Of a stretch of 37,023 nt of DNA, positions 1 through 6,769 are shown piece after piece. Source of the stretch: Magnetococcales bacterium DCbin2 (GTDB lineage: Bacteria; Pseudomonadota; Magnetococcia; Magnetococcales; UBA8363); contig PEAO01000019.1 in the NCBI GenBank assembly GCA_002753615.1, forward strand, positions 1 through 37,023. The letters are read 5' to 3'. The translations under genes and the position numbers were made by a program. The notes beneath the pieces are model-generated. The model made no database searches. It saw only the letters and a program-made list of their open reading frames with translations, and was not told the origin of the DNA. Every line of letters begins with the position of its first letter. Within the stretch, counting starts at the first letter, position 1.

Positions 1-143
1 CTGCCAAAGCCTCCGGTCTGGAACCCTACGCCTACCTCCGAAAAGTCTTCAGCGAGATCCCAAACGCAGTCACAGTTGACGATTTTGAGGCACTTCTCCC
101 CTGGAACGTTCAAAAAAATTCGGAAAAAAGCAAGTCGCCTTGA
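1..143 (+). CDS. IS66-family transposase, C-terminal fragment
   Basis: The open frame enters from the left edge, is read from base 3 and stops at TGA 141-143. The 46 visible residues contain GLEPYAYLRKVF, an acidic VDDFEALLPWN stretch and a short basic tail. This is the usual ending of IS66 TnpC transposases, where the pattern is YLR-x-V followed by LLPWN. The catalytic domain lies outside the window, so activity cannot be judged. The gene belongs to an insertion sequence next to the prophage, not to the phage programme. Confidence 0.85.
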   Translation, partial: AKASGLEPYAYLRKVFSEIPNAVTVDDFEALLPWNVQKNSEKSKSP

Positions 144-167
144 GAACGGGGTTTGTTCGGCGCTTAC
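1..167 (+). mobile_element. Right end of an IS66-family insertion sequence
   Basis: The transposase fragment is followed by a 24-bp non-coding tail ending in GGCGCTTAC at 159-167. Read on the other strand this is GTAAGCGCC, the typical terminal start of IS66-family inverted repeats. I therefore place the end of the element at 167. The partner repeat and the target duplication lie outside the window, so it is not clear whether the element landed in the phage end or in host DNA beside it. Confidence 0.7.
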
Positions 168-238
168 TTTGGACTGGCCTGGTCGAGGCGGGACTTTCTG
201 AGGCTTGAAATGGATGGTGAAAAACATTCGGGTGGTGG

Positions 239-266
239 AGAGGGGCTTTTGGCCCCTCTTTTTTTT
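239..266 (+). terminator. Rho-independent terminator, plus-strand orientation
   Basis: A perfect 8-bp stem (AGAGGGGC / GCCCCTCT) with a 5-base loop runs straight into eight T residues at 259-266. The T tract lies on the plus strand, so the element stops transcription coming from the IS66 side. It abuts the stop codon of the convergent minus-strand gene. No T tract follows the stem on the minus strand, so it is a poor terminator for that gene. Confidence 0.85.
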
Positions 267-612
267 ACTGCGCAAGCCTGATGAGGTAGGCCTGGGCGGC
301 GTCGTGCTGGCTGCGGGTCAGGTTGGCGGTTGCGCGAATCTCGAACTGTCTCCAAAAATCGGCGCTGATGCGTTGGGGTGGAAGATGGCGGGATTTGGCG
401 GCGCGGTCAATTAAGGCGTTGAGGTTCACTATCTCCTGGGTGGTGATGGGTTGGGATTGATGCCAAACCCAGAAAATACCGCAACTTATCACGGAAAATA
501 TCAGAAAAACCGTGATTATTATGGGTTTTCTCCGGGTTGGTTGTCGCCCTTCTGAGGACAAATGGGCAACATCTACTGCAACATTCTGCAACGCTTTCTT
601 GTTTCCGATCAT
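265..612 (-). CDS. Small single-pass membrane protein downstream of the repressor
   Basis: This 115-residue protein is not recognised. It has a polar N-terminus with a basic patch (RQPTRRK), one hydrophobic segment at about residues 30-50 (PIIITVFLIFSVISCGIFWV), and a soluble C-terminal half of about 65 residues rich in Gln, Arg and Ala. The positive-inside rule puts the C-terminal half in the periplasm. A GGAG Shine-Dalgarno lies 7 bases before the ATG. It is co-oriented with the repressor gene 90 bases upstream, so it may be transcribed in the lysogen. Phage membrane proteins at this position are often exclusion factors, but that role is inference only. Confidence 0.65.
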   Translation of the reverse strand: MIGNKKALQNVAVDVAHLSSEGRQPTRRKPIIITVFLIFSVISCGIFWVWHQSQPITTQEIVNLNALIDRAAKSRHLPPQRISADFWRQFEIRATANLTRSQHDAAQAYLIRLAQ

Positions 613-701
613 GTGATTACTCCATTTCGGTAGGAAGTGAAGAGCCTATCGAAGAGAAACGCAATGCAAATGCCGGAAACTAGGGTGGATCACTTTGGAA
701 G

Positions 702-1172
702 TCATGGTAATCTTAGGATGTTCTTGATTTCCTCCCGGTTAATTACGTCCGCCATTGTTTTATGGTGATCCGGTTTGTTTGGATCTGAAAGTTTTTCCAG
801 TCCTTTCTCTGTAACTGCCTGAATTAGAATAGCTAATTTCATTGGATCATCCACCGTCATCCTCCTGGTTTTGATCAGTTGGCTCATTTCGTAGACAACT
901 ATCGCAACATCGGAGGATGTCATGCAGTACGCCGAGTCTTTGACGTGCGGATCGGTCGGCGCGGGCTGATTACGTAGCATGGAACCTTCTCCAGTCAGAA
1001 TCCAATTCACATCAAAACCAAGATTAGCAAGCTTTCTGAGCAAGTCAGAACCCGGTTCGCTTTTCCCTTGTTCATAGACCTGCCAAGAATTAGCTCCTAG
1101 CGCAAGACGCTGGGATACGCCGCGTTGGGTCTCCCCCAAGTGTTTTCTGACTTGGAGTAACCTGTCTTTCAT
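702..1172 (-). CDS. CI-type phage repressor, HTH domain protein
   Basis: Residues 1-66 form an XRE/CI-repressor helix-turn-helix: RLLQVRKHLGETQRGVSQRLAL followed by WQVYEQGKSEPGSDLLRKLA, ending in the typical DVNWILTGEG turn. The remaining 90 residues contain no recognisable S24 LexA-like protease domain, so RecA-driven self-cleavage is unlikely. The start is well supported: AGGAGG lies 6 bases before the ATG. It is transcribed leftward, divergent from ner, as the c repressor is in Mu, and should maintain lysogeny by binding the AT-rich region between the two genes. Its domain type is closer to lambdoid or P2-type CI proteins than to Mu c. Confidence 0.85.
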   Translation of the reverse strand: MKDRLLQVRKHLGETQRGVSQRLALGANSWQVYEQGKSEPGSDLLRKLANLGFDVNWILTGEGSMLRNQPAPTDPHVKDSAYCMTSSDVAIVVYEMSQLIKTRRMTVDDPMKLAILIQAVTEKGLEKLSDPNKPDHHKTMADVINREEIKNILRLP

Positions 1173-1385
1173 GCGACGCCTCCTGCCTTAAGTGGTGCCG
1201 AAAAGCACCTCTTAAAATTATCGACAAATTCAAAATATATTATCTTTATATTCATAGGTTTACACTATATTAAAGGAGTTTATTGACGATTTTTAAGGGT
1301 CGCACACTTTTTTTTCTTTGTTACTGACGATAATAATGTGTATTCTTCCGTTCATGCACAATCACCAAGCAAAAAAAAGGGCCAA
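1173..1385. promoter_or_regulatory. Repressor/ner divergent control region with repeated operator-like motif
   Basis: This 213-bp AT-rich gap separates the diverging repressor and ner genes. A motif close to TGWCGATAATTTTAA occurs three times: inverted at 1212-1226 (read on the minus strand as TGTCGATAATTTTAA), direct at 1284-1296 (TGACGATTTTTAA), and direct at 1325-1338 (TGACGATAATAATG). These are good candidates for repressor or Ner operators. Promoters must lie here for both genes, but no -35/-10 pair stands out clearly enough to assign. TTGACG at 1283-1288 could be a rightward -35 element overlapping the second operator copy. Confidence 0.6.
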
Positions 1386-1649
1386 ATGAAAATGACCGGG
1401 AAAGTCTACACAAGAGCCAAAATCAAATACCTACTTGAAGAGGCTGGGTGGAACATGGCCGAACTTAGTGAGAAGCATGGACTATTCCGTACCGCCTGTT
1501 CAAACGCCCTGCGCGAACCATGGCCGCGAGTTGAGCGCATCATTGCCGACGCAATCGGTGTCGCACCCGAGGTTATCTGGCCAGAGCGTTACAATGAAAA
1601 AGGAAAACCGCTGGTAAGTCCTCTCTCACGTCGGCGTCGCATCGCCTAA
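1386..1649 (+). CDS. ner: Ner-like DNA-binding protein
   Basis: The 87-residue product matches the Nlp/Ner winged HTH family: a two-helix start (RAKIKYLLEEAGWNMAELSEKHG), a recognition region (FRTACSNALREPWPRVERIIADAIG) and the diagnostic end APEVIWPERY. Mu Ner has the same SNALE-x-HWPKGEQIIANAL and PEVIWPSRY elements. The ATG at 1386 is chosen because upstream codons to 1338 add only low-complexity sequence. In Mu, Ner is the first early protein and turns down both the early and repressor promoters. The position here, first gene of the rightward operon, fits that role. Confidence 0.9.
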   Translation: MKMTGKVYTRAKIKYLLEEAGWNMAELSEKHGLFRTACSNALREPWPRVERIIADAIGVAPEVIWPERYNEKGKPLVSPLSRRRRIA

Positions 1650-1716
1650 CCAACGATTGCAGGATACCACAATAACGGTGTCAGTCTTCAATATCTACCC
1701 AAGGATTGATTCAGAC

Positions 1717-2169
1717 ATGCTGAAACATGTTACCGAAAGAGACCTGATCAACAGCCGGAACCTGTTTACCGTGGGTCTGGGACAGGTTGGATTCGCCATC
1801 AGTCAGGCGATGAATCATGCAGCCAAAGAGTGTGGATTGTCCCGTGAACAAATCGTGGACCGGATGAATGAGGTGGCTGCCCAGTTGAACATCAACATCA
1901 CCTCGGGCAACTCCAAAACCCTGACCCTCACCACCCTGGATAAATGGCTCAACCCCAATGAGCGGCACAAGCCAAACTTTGAAGCCTTTGTACTGTTTTG
2001 CCAAGTGACTGCCAGCCTGGAACCTATCAACGCCATGGGGGGACCGTTGGGAGGCGTTATGATTACGACATATCGGGCAAAGATCCTGGAAATGGCAGAG
2101 GGTGAACTTGCAATTAAAATGTTGCGAAAAAAGAACCGCGAACTGCGCAAGCAGGTGACGACGAAATAA
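1717..2169 (+). CDS. Conserved early phage protein, possible DNA-binding
   Basis: About 150 residues of unknown function. The N-terminal half contains ISQAMNHAAKECGLSREQIVDRMNE, which resembles an HTH, then a TTLDKWLNP segment, and the end is strongly basic (LRKKNRELRKQV). Such short proteins are common right after ner in Mu-like phages and may be regulators. The frame is open from TTG 1657, but no ribosome site precedes it. ATG 1717 has AAGGA 11 bases upstream and is preferred. The spacing to ner and to the next gene suggests one early operon. Confidence 0.7.
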   Translation: MLKHVTERDLINSRNLFTVGLGQVGFAISQAMNHAAKECGLSREQIVDRMNEVAAQLNINITSGNSKTLTLTTLDKWLNPNERHKPNFEAFVLFCQVTASLEPINAMGGPLGGVMITTYRAKILEMAEGELAIKMLRKKNRELRKQVTTK

Positions 2170-2200
2170 ACAACAACATGGGACTTATAAGGAAACGGCC

Positions 2201-2539
2201 ATGTCAGCAGTCATCCGGGAAATTGAATCGGTCATCGGCAAAAAGGGTCTGCCATTGCTCTTGACCCGATATTCCGGCCAAAAGGTTTGCGTCCCCCGTC
2301 CAGAGAATCTTCACGGTAAGCACGACTTGGTGACGTTTCTGGGGAATGAGGTCGCTAAAAAGTTTTGTACGCGCTTTGGTGGCAACCAGATGTACATCCC
2401 CATGAATAACGCCGCCAGGATTTTTTCGCGCAACCAGGCGATTATCAAAGATTACAGTACCGGAATGACGGTGAACGACTTGGCGCGTAGACATGGGATC
2501 AGTATACGAACTGTCGCAAAGGCGTTGAACGGTAAATAA
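2201..2539 (+). CDS. Early Mor-family transcription activator-like protein
   Basis: This 112-residue protein has the two-part layout of the Mor/C family. A first domain contains the FGGNQMYIP loop (WGGDRLYVP in the second family member of this phage). A C-terminal HTH follows (RNQAIIKDYSTGMTVNDLARRHGISIRTVAKAL). In Mu the family members Mor and C activate middle and late promoters by contacting RNA polymerase. Finding one at the start of the early region, far from the usual site after gemA, is unusual, so its target is unclear. AAGGAA lies before the ATG. Confidence 0.8.
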   Translation: MSAVIREIESVIGKKGLPLLLTRYSGQKVCVPRPENLHGKHDLVTFLGNEVAKKFCTRFGGNQMYIPMNNAARIFSRNQAIIKDYSTGMTVNDLARRHGISIRTVAKALNGK

Positions 2540-2561
2540 CCCAGAAGATTGGAGATATGTC

Positions 2562-2942
2562 ATGAGTGTTAGTTTTGAACCTTCAAAACCGGGGATCGAG
2601 AACCGTGTATTTCAAGGAATATACACAATCACCAGGGACGGGAAAGAGGTAGCGTACTGCGCATTTACCGATGAAGCTTTTAAACACCTCGTCCTGGCCG
2701 CTCCCGATTTGTTTGCCGCTTGTGATGCGGTGATGAAAGCCGTTTATGAATTCGATCTTCACGAAGATGCGCGTAAACATGATTTGGAAACTTGCTTAGA
2801 TCCTGCGGCACTTGCCCGCATCATGGCAGATACCCCGTCTACCGGTGCCTTGGCTATCGCGCTAGAGCAAGTGATGGAGGCTTGTGTGAAGGCCAGGGGT
2901 GAATCTCAGGAAGACTATGATAACCCTCGGTTGGCCCATTGA
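2562..2942 (+). CDS. Hypothetical small phage protein
   Basis: A 126-residue acidic protein of unknown function. Residues 33-55 contain FKHLVLAAPDLFAACDAVMKAV, a pattern (HL..AAPDL..A) seen in many short phage early proteins of no known role. The rest is alpha-helical in character, with no Cys-rich or membrane segment. GGAGA lies 7 bases before the ATG. It is the last gene of the first early cluster before the minus-strand cassette. Confidence 0.65.
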   Translation: MSVSFEPSKPGIENRVFQGIYTITRDGKEVAYCAFTDEAFKHLVLAAPDLFAACDAVMKAVYEFDLHEDARKHDLETCLDPAALARIMADTPSTGALAIALEQVMEACVKARGESQEDYDNPRLAH

Positions 2943-3023
2943 AGGGCATTTCACCTTGGGAGTTGTGGTCCGGGGAATGGTTCCCCGGACCAATCCAAAG
3001 AATGATGCAGAGTATGCACATGG

Positions 3024-3473
3024 TTAACCGTCTTCATCATCCTCAAGAAAAGGGGAATCATCATATGGCCATTCAAGTTCCTCGTCTTGGTACAACTTCC
3101 CCAGAAGTTGCCGACATTGCAATCCGGCCTGACTCGCCACGATGCGATTGGTTAGCCCGGCAAGATCAACAAGACGATCCGCAAAAGAAAGAAGCAGATA
3201 GCCTTCACGACAATGTTGATAAGCCGCAAGTGTCAGCAGAAGTTTTTTCTCTGGCGGATGATTCCATGCTTTTCGCTTCTTACGTTCAGAAGGCGAGGCG
3301 GCGACAAAGGCTGCTATCTCAACTTTGTTCTGAAGTTTCCATACATCCCAGTTCAAGCGCGGCATTTTTTCGGAGAAATGCGCCCTCAGAGTTTGTATTT
3401 CTCTCTCCGAGAGGGAATCCGCAAGTTCTTCCGAGAATCCGAGTGCTGCTGAGGCGTAGCTTGCTAAGGACAT
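3024..3473 (-). CDS. Hypothetical protein of a minus-strand two-gene cassette
   Basis: This 149-residue protein is not recognised. It is helical, with ELADSLSEREIQTLRAHF near the start, a basic middle (SERKKRKAWNHPPEKK) and a very acidic tail (YQDEELEWPYDDSPFLEDDEDG). AAGGA lies 9 bases before the ATG, and the composition looks like a real protein. The overlapping plus-strand frame is rich in Arg, Ser and His and has no plausible start. It runs against the early genes and follows a 42-codon gene on the same strand. The arrangement suggests an acquired cargo module, possibly expressed in the lysogen. Confidence 0.65.
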   Translation of the reverse strand: MSLASYASAALGFSEELADSLSEREIQTLRAHFSEKMPRLNWDVWKLQNKVEIAAFVAASPSERKKRKAWNHPPEKKLLLTLAAYQHCREGYLLLSFADRLVDLAGLTNRIVASQAGLQCRQLLGKLYQDEELEWPYDDSPFLEDDEDG

Positions 3474-3476
3474 GGA

Positions 3477-3605
3477 TCAGGTTCCTTGTCTGGGTGAAAG
3501 GTTACTGCCCAATATCCTTGAGAATGAAAGATCCACGGCAATGTCGCTGGCATGGTCCTGGATGTCGTTGTAATTAAATAAAAACACAGTAATTTTGTTT
3601 TTCAT
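3477..3605 (-). CDS. Small 42-residue protein, first gene of the minus-strand cassette
   Basis: A short open frame begins MKNKITVFLFNYNDIQDHAS and ends with SNLSPRQGT, stopping 3 bases before the ATG of the 149-residue gene. An AAAGG stretch lies about 10 bases before its ATG, and a promoter-like pair sits further upstream. Close coupling to the next gene favours real translation, but a leader peptide cannot be excluded. It has no recognised family. The N-terminal half is mildly hydrophobic and too short to call a membrane helix. Confidence 0.45.
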   Translation of the reverse strand: MKNKITVFLFNYNDIQDHASDIAVDLSFSRILGSNLSPRQGT

Positions 3606-3646
3606 GGAGGGCACCTTTGTTTGTTGATGGTTTGTGGTGAACCTTG

Positions 3647-3676
3647 ATCATAACAAAGGGTAAGCCCCTCCACCAA
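3647..3676 (-). promoter_or_regulatory. Candidate sigma-70 promoter for the minus-strand cassette
   Basis: Read on the minus strand, TTGGTG (3676-3671) is followed after 18 bases by TATGAT (3652-3647), which matches the -10 consensus at five of six places. It lies about 45 bases before the 42-codon gene. Its own promoter would let the cassette be expressed while the phage early operon is repressed. Confidence 0.45.
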
Positions 3677-3723
3677 ATTTGATTTTTTTTGTATTTAAAA
3701 CATCGAGCAGAAAAGGCAAAACC

Positions 3724-4593
3724 ATGATCGTCCAAGAAATTACCGTTGAGAATATTGTTGAAATCGACCGTTTGCGAGAAGTGGACAGGGATATTGTTGA
3801 GGGTCTGGTGACCTCGATCCAAGCCAACGGGTTGCAACAACCCATCCAGGTTCGTCAACAACCGCTCGCCAAGGACAGGTTTATTCTCATCTCCGGGGCG
3901 CATCGTCTTGCCGCTTGCCGGAAGATCGGAATGGAATCGGTCCCGTGTGTGGTGACGGAATGTTCGGATCTGGAAGCGCGGTTGATGGAGGTGGATGAAA
4001 ACCTGATCCGTTATGAGTTGACCCCTTTTGATCGATCAACGTTTTTGGCCGAAAGAAAGAAAATTTACGAAAAGATGTATCCACAAACCAAAGCGGGTGT
4101 CGCTGGGGCAATTGCTAAACATCACAGATCAGAAAAAACTGATAATACAGATAGTTCTGCAAACGGCATCATGTCGTTTGCAGAATCAACCGCCGAAAAA
4201 CTCAATCTTAACCGCAGAACAATCGAACGATCCATCCGTCTACATCGGGATCTATCCCCCGAATCCAAAGCCGCCATCGCAGGGACATGGTTGGCGCGGT
4301 CGGGTAAGGATTTGGAGATGCTGTCTCGGCAGGAGCCAGAAATTCAAGCGAAGGTGTTGAACCTGATGGCCTCGGTGACGCACATGGAGAAACCGGGCGG
4401 GGTGGCTTTGGCTCTTAACCGGATCATCGGCAAGGGAGAACCTGTCTCTGCGATGGCCGATGCGGACAAACGGTTTTGGGCTTTGATGAGGCTGTGGGGT
4501 GAAGCACCAGTCACGGCGCGAAATAAATTCATCAGCTATCTCAATGAAAACAACCTCCTGGACCATCTCAAAGGTGAAAAAGAGGTGCCGTGA
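3724..4593 (+). CDS. ParB/Spo0J N-terminal domain protein
   Basis: This 289-residue protein carries a ParB N-terminal (sulfiredoxin-like) domain. It has RLREVDRDIVEGLVTSIQANGLQQPIQVR, then the nucleotide-binding ISGAHRLAACRKIG motif and the VDENLIRYELTPFDR segment. An HTH-like central part (FAESTAEKLNLNRRTIERSIRLHRDL) follows. ParB-like proteins directly before MuA occur in several transposable phages. A role in DNA binding is likely, but partition is not shown because no ParA gene is present. The ATG at 3724 has AAAAGG 7 bases upstream. The stop overlaps the next start (TGATG). Confidence 0.85.
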   Translation: MIVQEITVENIVEIDRLREVDRDIVEGLVTSIQANGLQQPIQVRQQPLAKDRFILISGAHRLAACRKIGMESVPCVVTECSDLEARLMEVDENLIRYELTPFDRSTFLAERKKIYEKMYPQTKAGVAGAIAKHHRSEKTDNTDSSANGIMSFAESTAEKLNLNRRTIERSIRLHRDLSPESKAAIAGTWLARSGKDLEMLSRQEPEIQAKVLNLMASVTHMEKPGGVALALNRIIGKGEPVSAMADADKRFWALMRLWGEAPVTARNKFISYLNENNLLDHLKGEKEVP

Positions 4594-4910
4594 TGTCCAA
4601 CCTCACTGAATACGGCCTGCCGGTGAATGTTTCGGAGTGGATATTTGCCGCTGATCTTTATGGAAAGTATGGATTTCCGGCGCACAGAGGGAGTTTTGCC
4701 AGGACTGCCATAGATTCCGGTTGGCGTCGCCCTGAATGGGAAAACATCAAATGGCGTAAACGACAGGGAAAGGGTGGCGGTTATGAATACCACTACACCC
4801 TCCTCCCCCCCCTGGGCGATGGCTGCGTGGCTGAAGGAGCAGGTCAAGGCGAGCAAGATGGAGGAGCCGGACAAAGAGACGCGCCGGGAAGAGTTATGGG
4901 AAGGGTATGA
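4593..4910 (+). CDS. MuA transposase N-terminal HTH fragment (frame interrupted)
   Basis: The first 70 residues form the Mu-type winged HTH that in MuA binds the internal enhancer: VSEWIFAADLYGKYGFPAH, then SGWRRPEWENIKWRKRQGKGGGYEYHY. After the C8 tract at 4805-4812 the frame yields unrelated Gly-rich sequence and stops. The catalytic part continues in the +1 frame. Removing one C would join the two halves into one normal MuA (YTLLPP then WAMAAWLKEQ). Ribosome site GAGGTG lies 5 bases before the ATG, coupled to the ParB stop. If translated alone, this would be a free 105-residue DNA-binding protein. Confidence 0.75.
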   Translation: MSNLTEYGLPVNVSEWIFAADLYGKYGFPAHRGSFARTAIDSGWRRPEWENIKWRKRQGKGGGYEYHYTLLPPLGDGCVAEGAGQGEQDGGAGQRDAPGRVMGRV

Positions 4911-6708
4911 GCGGTTGCCGGAACGGCGCAAGGAAGTGGCTAAGAAGCGGTTGGCGGCACTCTTGTCGGTGGAGGCGATGATTAAGGCAGGACATGAGGC
5001 GGACTTTGCCTATGGCAGGGTGGCTGAAGAACTGAAAACTTCTAAATCATCGGTCTACAAATGGCGGGCTAAGGTGCGGGGCAAGCGTCGGGATGATTGG
5101 TTGGTGCATCTGGTGGATGGTCGAATCGGATCTATGGGGAGGGCGGAATGCAGCGATGAAGCGTGGGAAATCTTCAAGGCGGACTATCTGCGCTTGGAAC
5201 GCCCTTCGGCGGAGTCCTGCTACCGGCGGTTGAAGCGGATCGGCAGGGAGAAGGATTGGAAACTCCCATCGTTGAAAACACTTCTCAGAAACATAGCCCG
5301 GGGAATCCCCATCGAGGCGCGGGTGTTGTGCCGCGAGGGTGAAGAGGAGTTGGACAACCTTTATCCAGCGCAGCGGCGCAGCAAACTGCATTTGGCGGCC
5401 ATGATGGCGAACGATGTCGATGGTCATCGGTGGGACGATTGGGTGCGCTGGCCAGATGGCGAAACCATGCGTCCGTGCATGGTGGCAATCCGGGATGTGT
5501 TTTCGGGGAAATTCTTGGGCTGGCGGGTGGATAAAACGGAAAACCGCGAGGCGTTCCGGCTGGCTTTTGGGGATGTGGTGGAAAATTGGGGTATCCCCGA
5601 AGCGATGTATATGGATAACGGGCGGGCGTTTGCCAGCAAATGGATGACGGGTGGGGTGGCCAACCGCTACCGCTACAAAATCAAAGAGGATGATCCCGTC
5701 GGAATCCTGAAAACGCTGGGGGTGGAAGTGCATTGGACAACCCCCTATTCGGGCCAATCCAAGCCTATCGAGCGGGCGTTCCGGGATTTTTGCGGTACAC
5801 ATGCCAAACATCCCGCCTTTGCCGGGGCGTGGACGGGGAATTCACCGGAAAATAAGCCGGAAAATTATGGCGAAAGGGCGGTGGATTTGGATGTGTTCTT
5901 GGATGTGGTTGCTTCGGAGATCCGGGAGCATAACGCGCGGTCAGGGCGACGCACCGAGACCTGTAACGGTCGATCCTTTGATGAAACTTTTGCAGAGTCC
6001 TACACCAAGGCCCAGGTGCGTCGGGCATCCCCTTCTCAAAGACGCCTGTGGTTGATGGCTGCCGAAGGGGTGACGGCCAGCCGCAAGAATGGCGAGATCA
6101 CATTGATGGGAAACCGCTATTGGGATGCCGCCCTGCGGGGATATCGGGGAGAGAAACTGACCGTCCGGTTTGACCCGCAGGCATTAAAAAAACCGTTGAG
6201 TGTCTATCGCCTGGATAACGTGTTCATTGTGGAGGCGGCTTGCATTGAGGATGCCGGGTTTGATGATGTCGAAGCGGCGCAAGAGCATAATCGCACCCGC
6301 GCAAAATTCAGGAAAGCCAGTAAAGAGATGGCCAAGGCAGCGGTCACGATGACTCCACAAGAGGTTGCGGCACTGGTGCCGAGTTTTGAGCGTTCGGAAG
6401 TTCGGCTAACCCCTGGGATTCCTCAGATCGTGACGCCGTTCATTCCAAGCAAACCCATCCAGGAACGGAGTGCGGAGGAGAAAGCCCGGTTGGATGCGGT
6501 GGCAAAACGGTACACCGAGCCCAAGGTGACGGCACCGGTGGAGACGGCGGCGGATCGTTACCGGCGGGCGGTGACTATCGAGGAAAGCATTGATGCCGGG
6601 GAAGTGGTGTCGGATCACGATCTTGACTGGTTGGATCTCTATACCCAGTCGGCGGAATATCGCAGCCAAAAGCGGATTGCAAATTACAAGGTGGCCGTGG
6701 GCCAATAA
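4774..6708 (+). CDS. MuA-type DDE transposase, catalytic part
   Basis: The open frame starts at GTG 4774. ATG 4783 has AGGG 8 bases upstream and could be used. The protein aligns with MuA from the end-binding domains onward. Catalytic DDE residues, numbered from 4774, are D216 (NDVDG), D281 (YMDNGRAFASK) and E333 (KPIERAF). They correspond to MuA D269, D336 and E392. TGGVANRYRYKIKEDDP and KPENYGERAVD are also strongly conserved. The C-terminal beta-barrel and the MuB-contacting tail (to residue 644) are present. Only the N-terminal enhancer-binding domain is out of frame. The enzyme would integrate and replicate the phage by transposition. Confidence 0.9.
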   Translation: MAVMNTTTPSSPPWAMAAWLKEQVKASKMEEPDKETRREELWEGYERLPERRKEVAKKRLAALLSVEAMIKAGHEADFAYGRVAEELKTSKSSVYKWRAKVRGKRRDDWLVHLVDGRIGSMGRAECSDEAWEIFKADYLRLERPSAESCYRRLKRIGREKDWKLPSLKTLLRNIARGIPIEARVLCREGEEELDNLYPAQRRSKLHLAAMMANDVDGHRWDDWVRWPDGETMRPCMVAIRDVFSGKFLGWRVDKTENREAFRLAFGDVVENWGIPEAMYMDNGRAFASKWMTGGVANRYRYKIKEDDPVGILKTLGVEVHWTTPYSGQSKPIERAFRDFCGTHAKHPAFAGAWTGNSPENKPENYGERAVDLDVFLDVVASEIREHNARSGRRTETCNGRSFDETFAESYTKAQVRRASPSQRRLWLMAAEGVTASRKNGEITLMGNRYWDAALRGYRGEKLTVRFDPQALKKPLSVYRLDNVFIVEAACIEDAGFDDVEAAQEHNRTRAKFRKASKEMAKAAVTMTPQEVAALVPSFERSEVRLTPGIPQIVTPFIPSKPIQERSAEEKARLDAVAKRYTEPKVTAPVETAADRYRRAVTIEESIDAGEVVSDHDLDWLDLYTQSAEYRSQKRIANYKVAVGQ

Positions 6709-6709
6709 A

Positions 6710-6739
6710 AAACCCTGATGTTGTGCGACACCAGGGTTT
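6710..6739. other. Hairpin between transposase and MuB genes
   Basis: AAACCCTG at 6710-6717 pairs with CAGGGTTT at 6732-6739 around a 14-base centre that can extend the stem further. No T tract follows, so it is not a standard terminator. It could attenuate or stabilise the transcript between A and B. Confidence 0.55.
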
Positions 6740-6769
6740 AACCAGCAGATGCACGATCAAGGAGCGATT

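Noticed and set aside
2939-3577. 212-codon plus-strand frame opposite the minus-strand cassette
   Set aside because: Its composition is rich in Arg, Ser, His and Met, it has no ribosome site, and the minus-strand frames have good starts and protein-like sequence.
5047-5811. 254-codon minus-strand frame over the transposase
   Set aside because: It lies opposite the catalytic DDE domain and is Pro/His/Arg-rich, as expected of a shadow in GC-rich sequence.
6710-6739. Hairpin between A and B as a terminator
   Set aside because: The stem is followed by TTTAACC with no T tract, and the next gene has a strong ribosome site, so read-through is expected.
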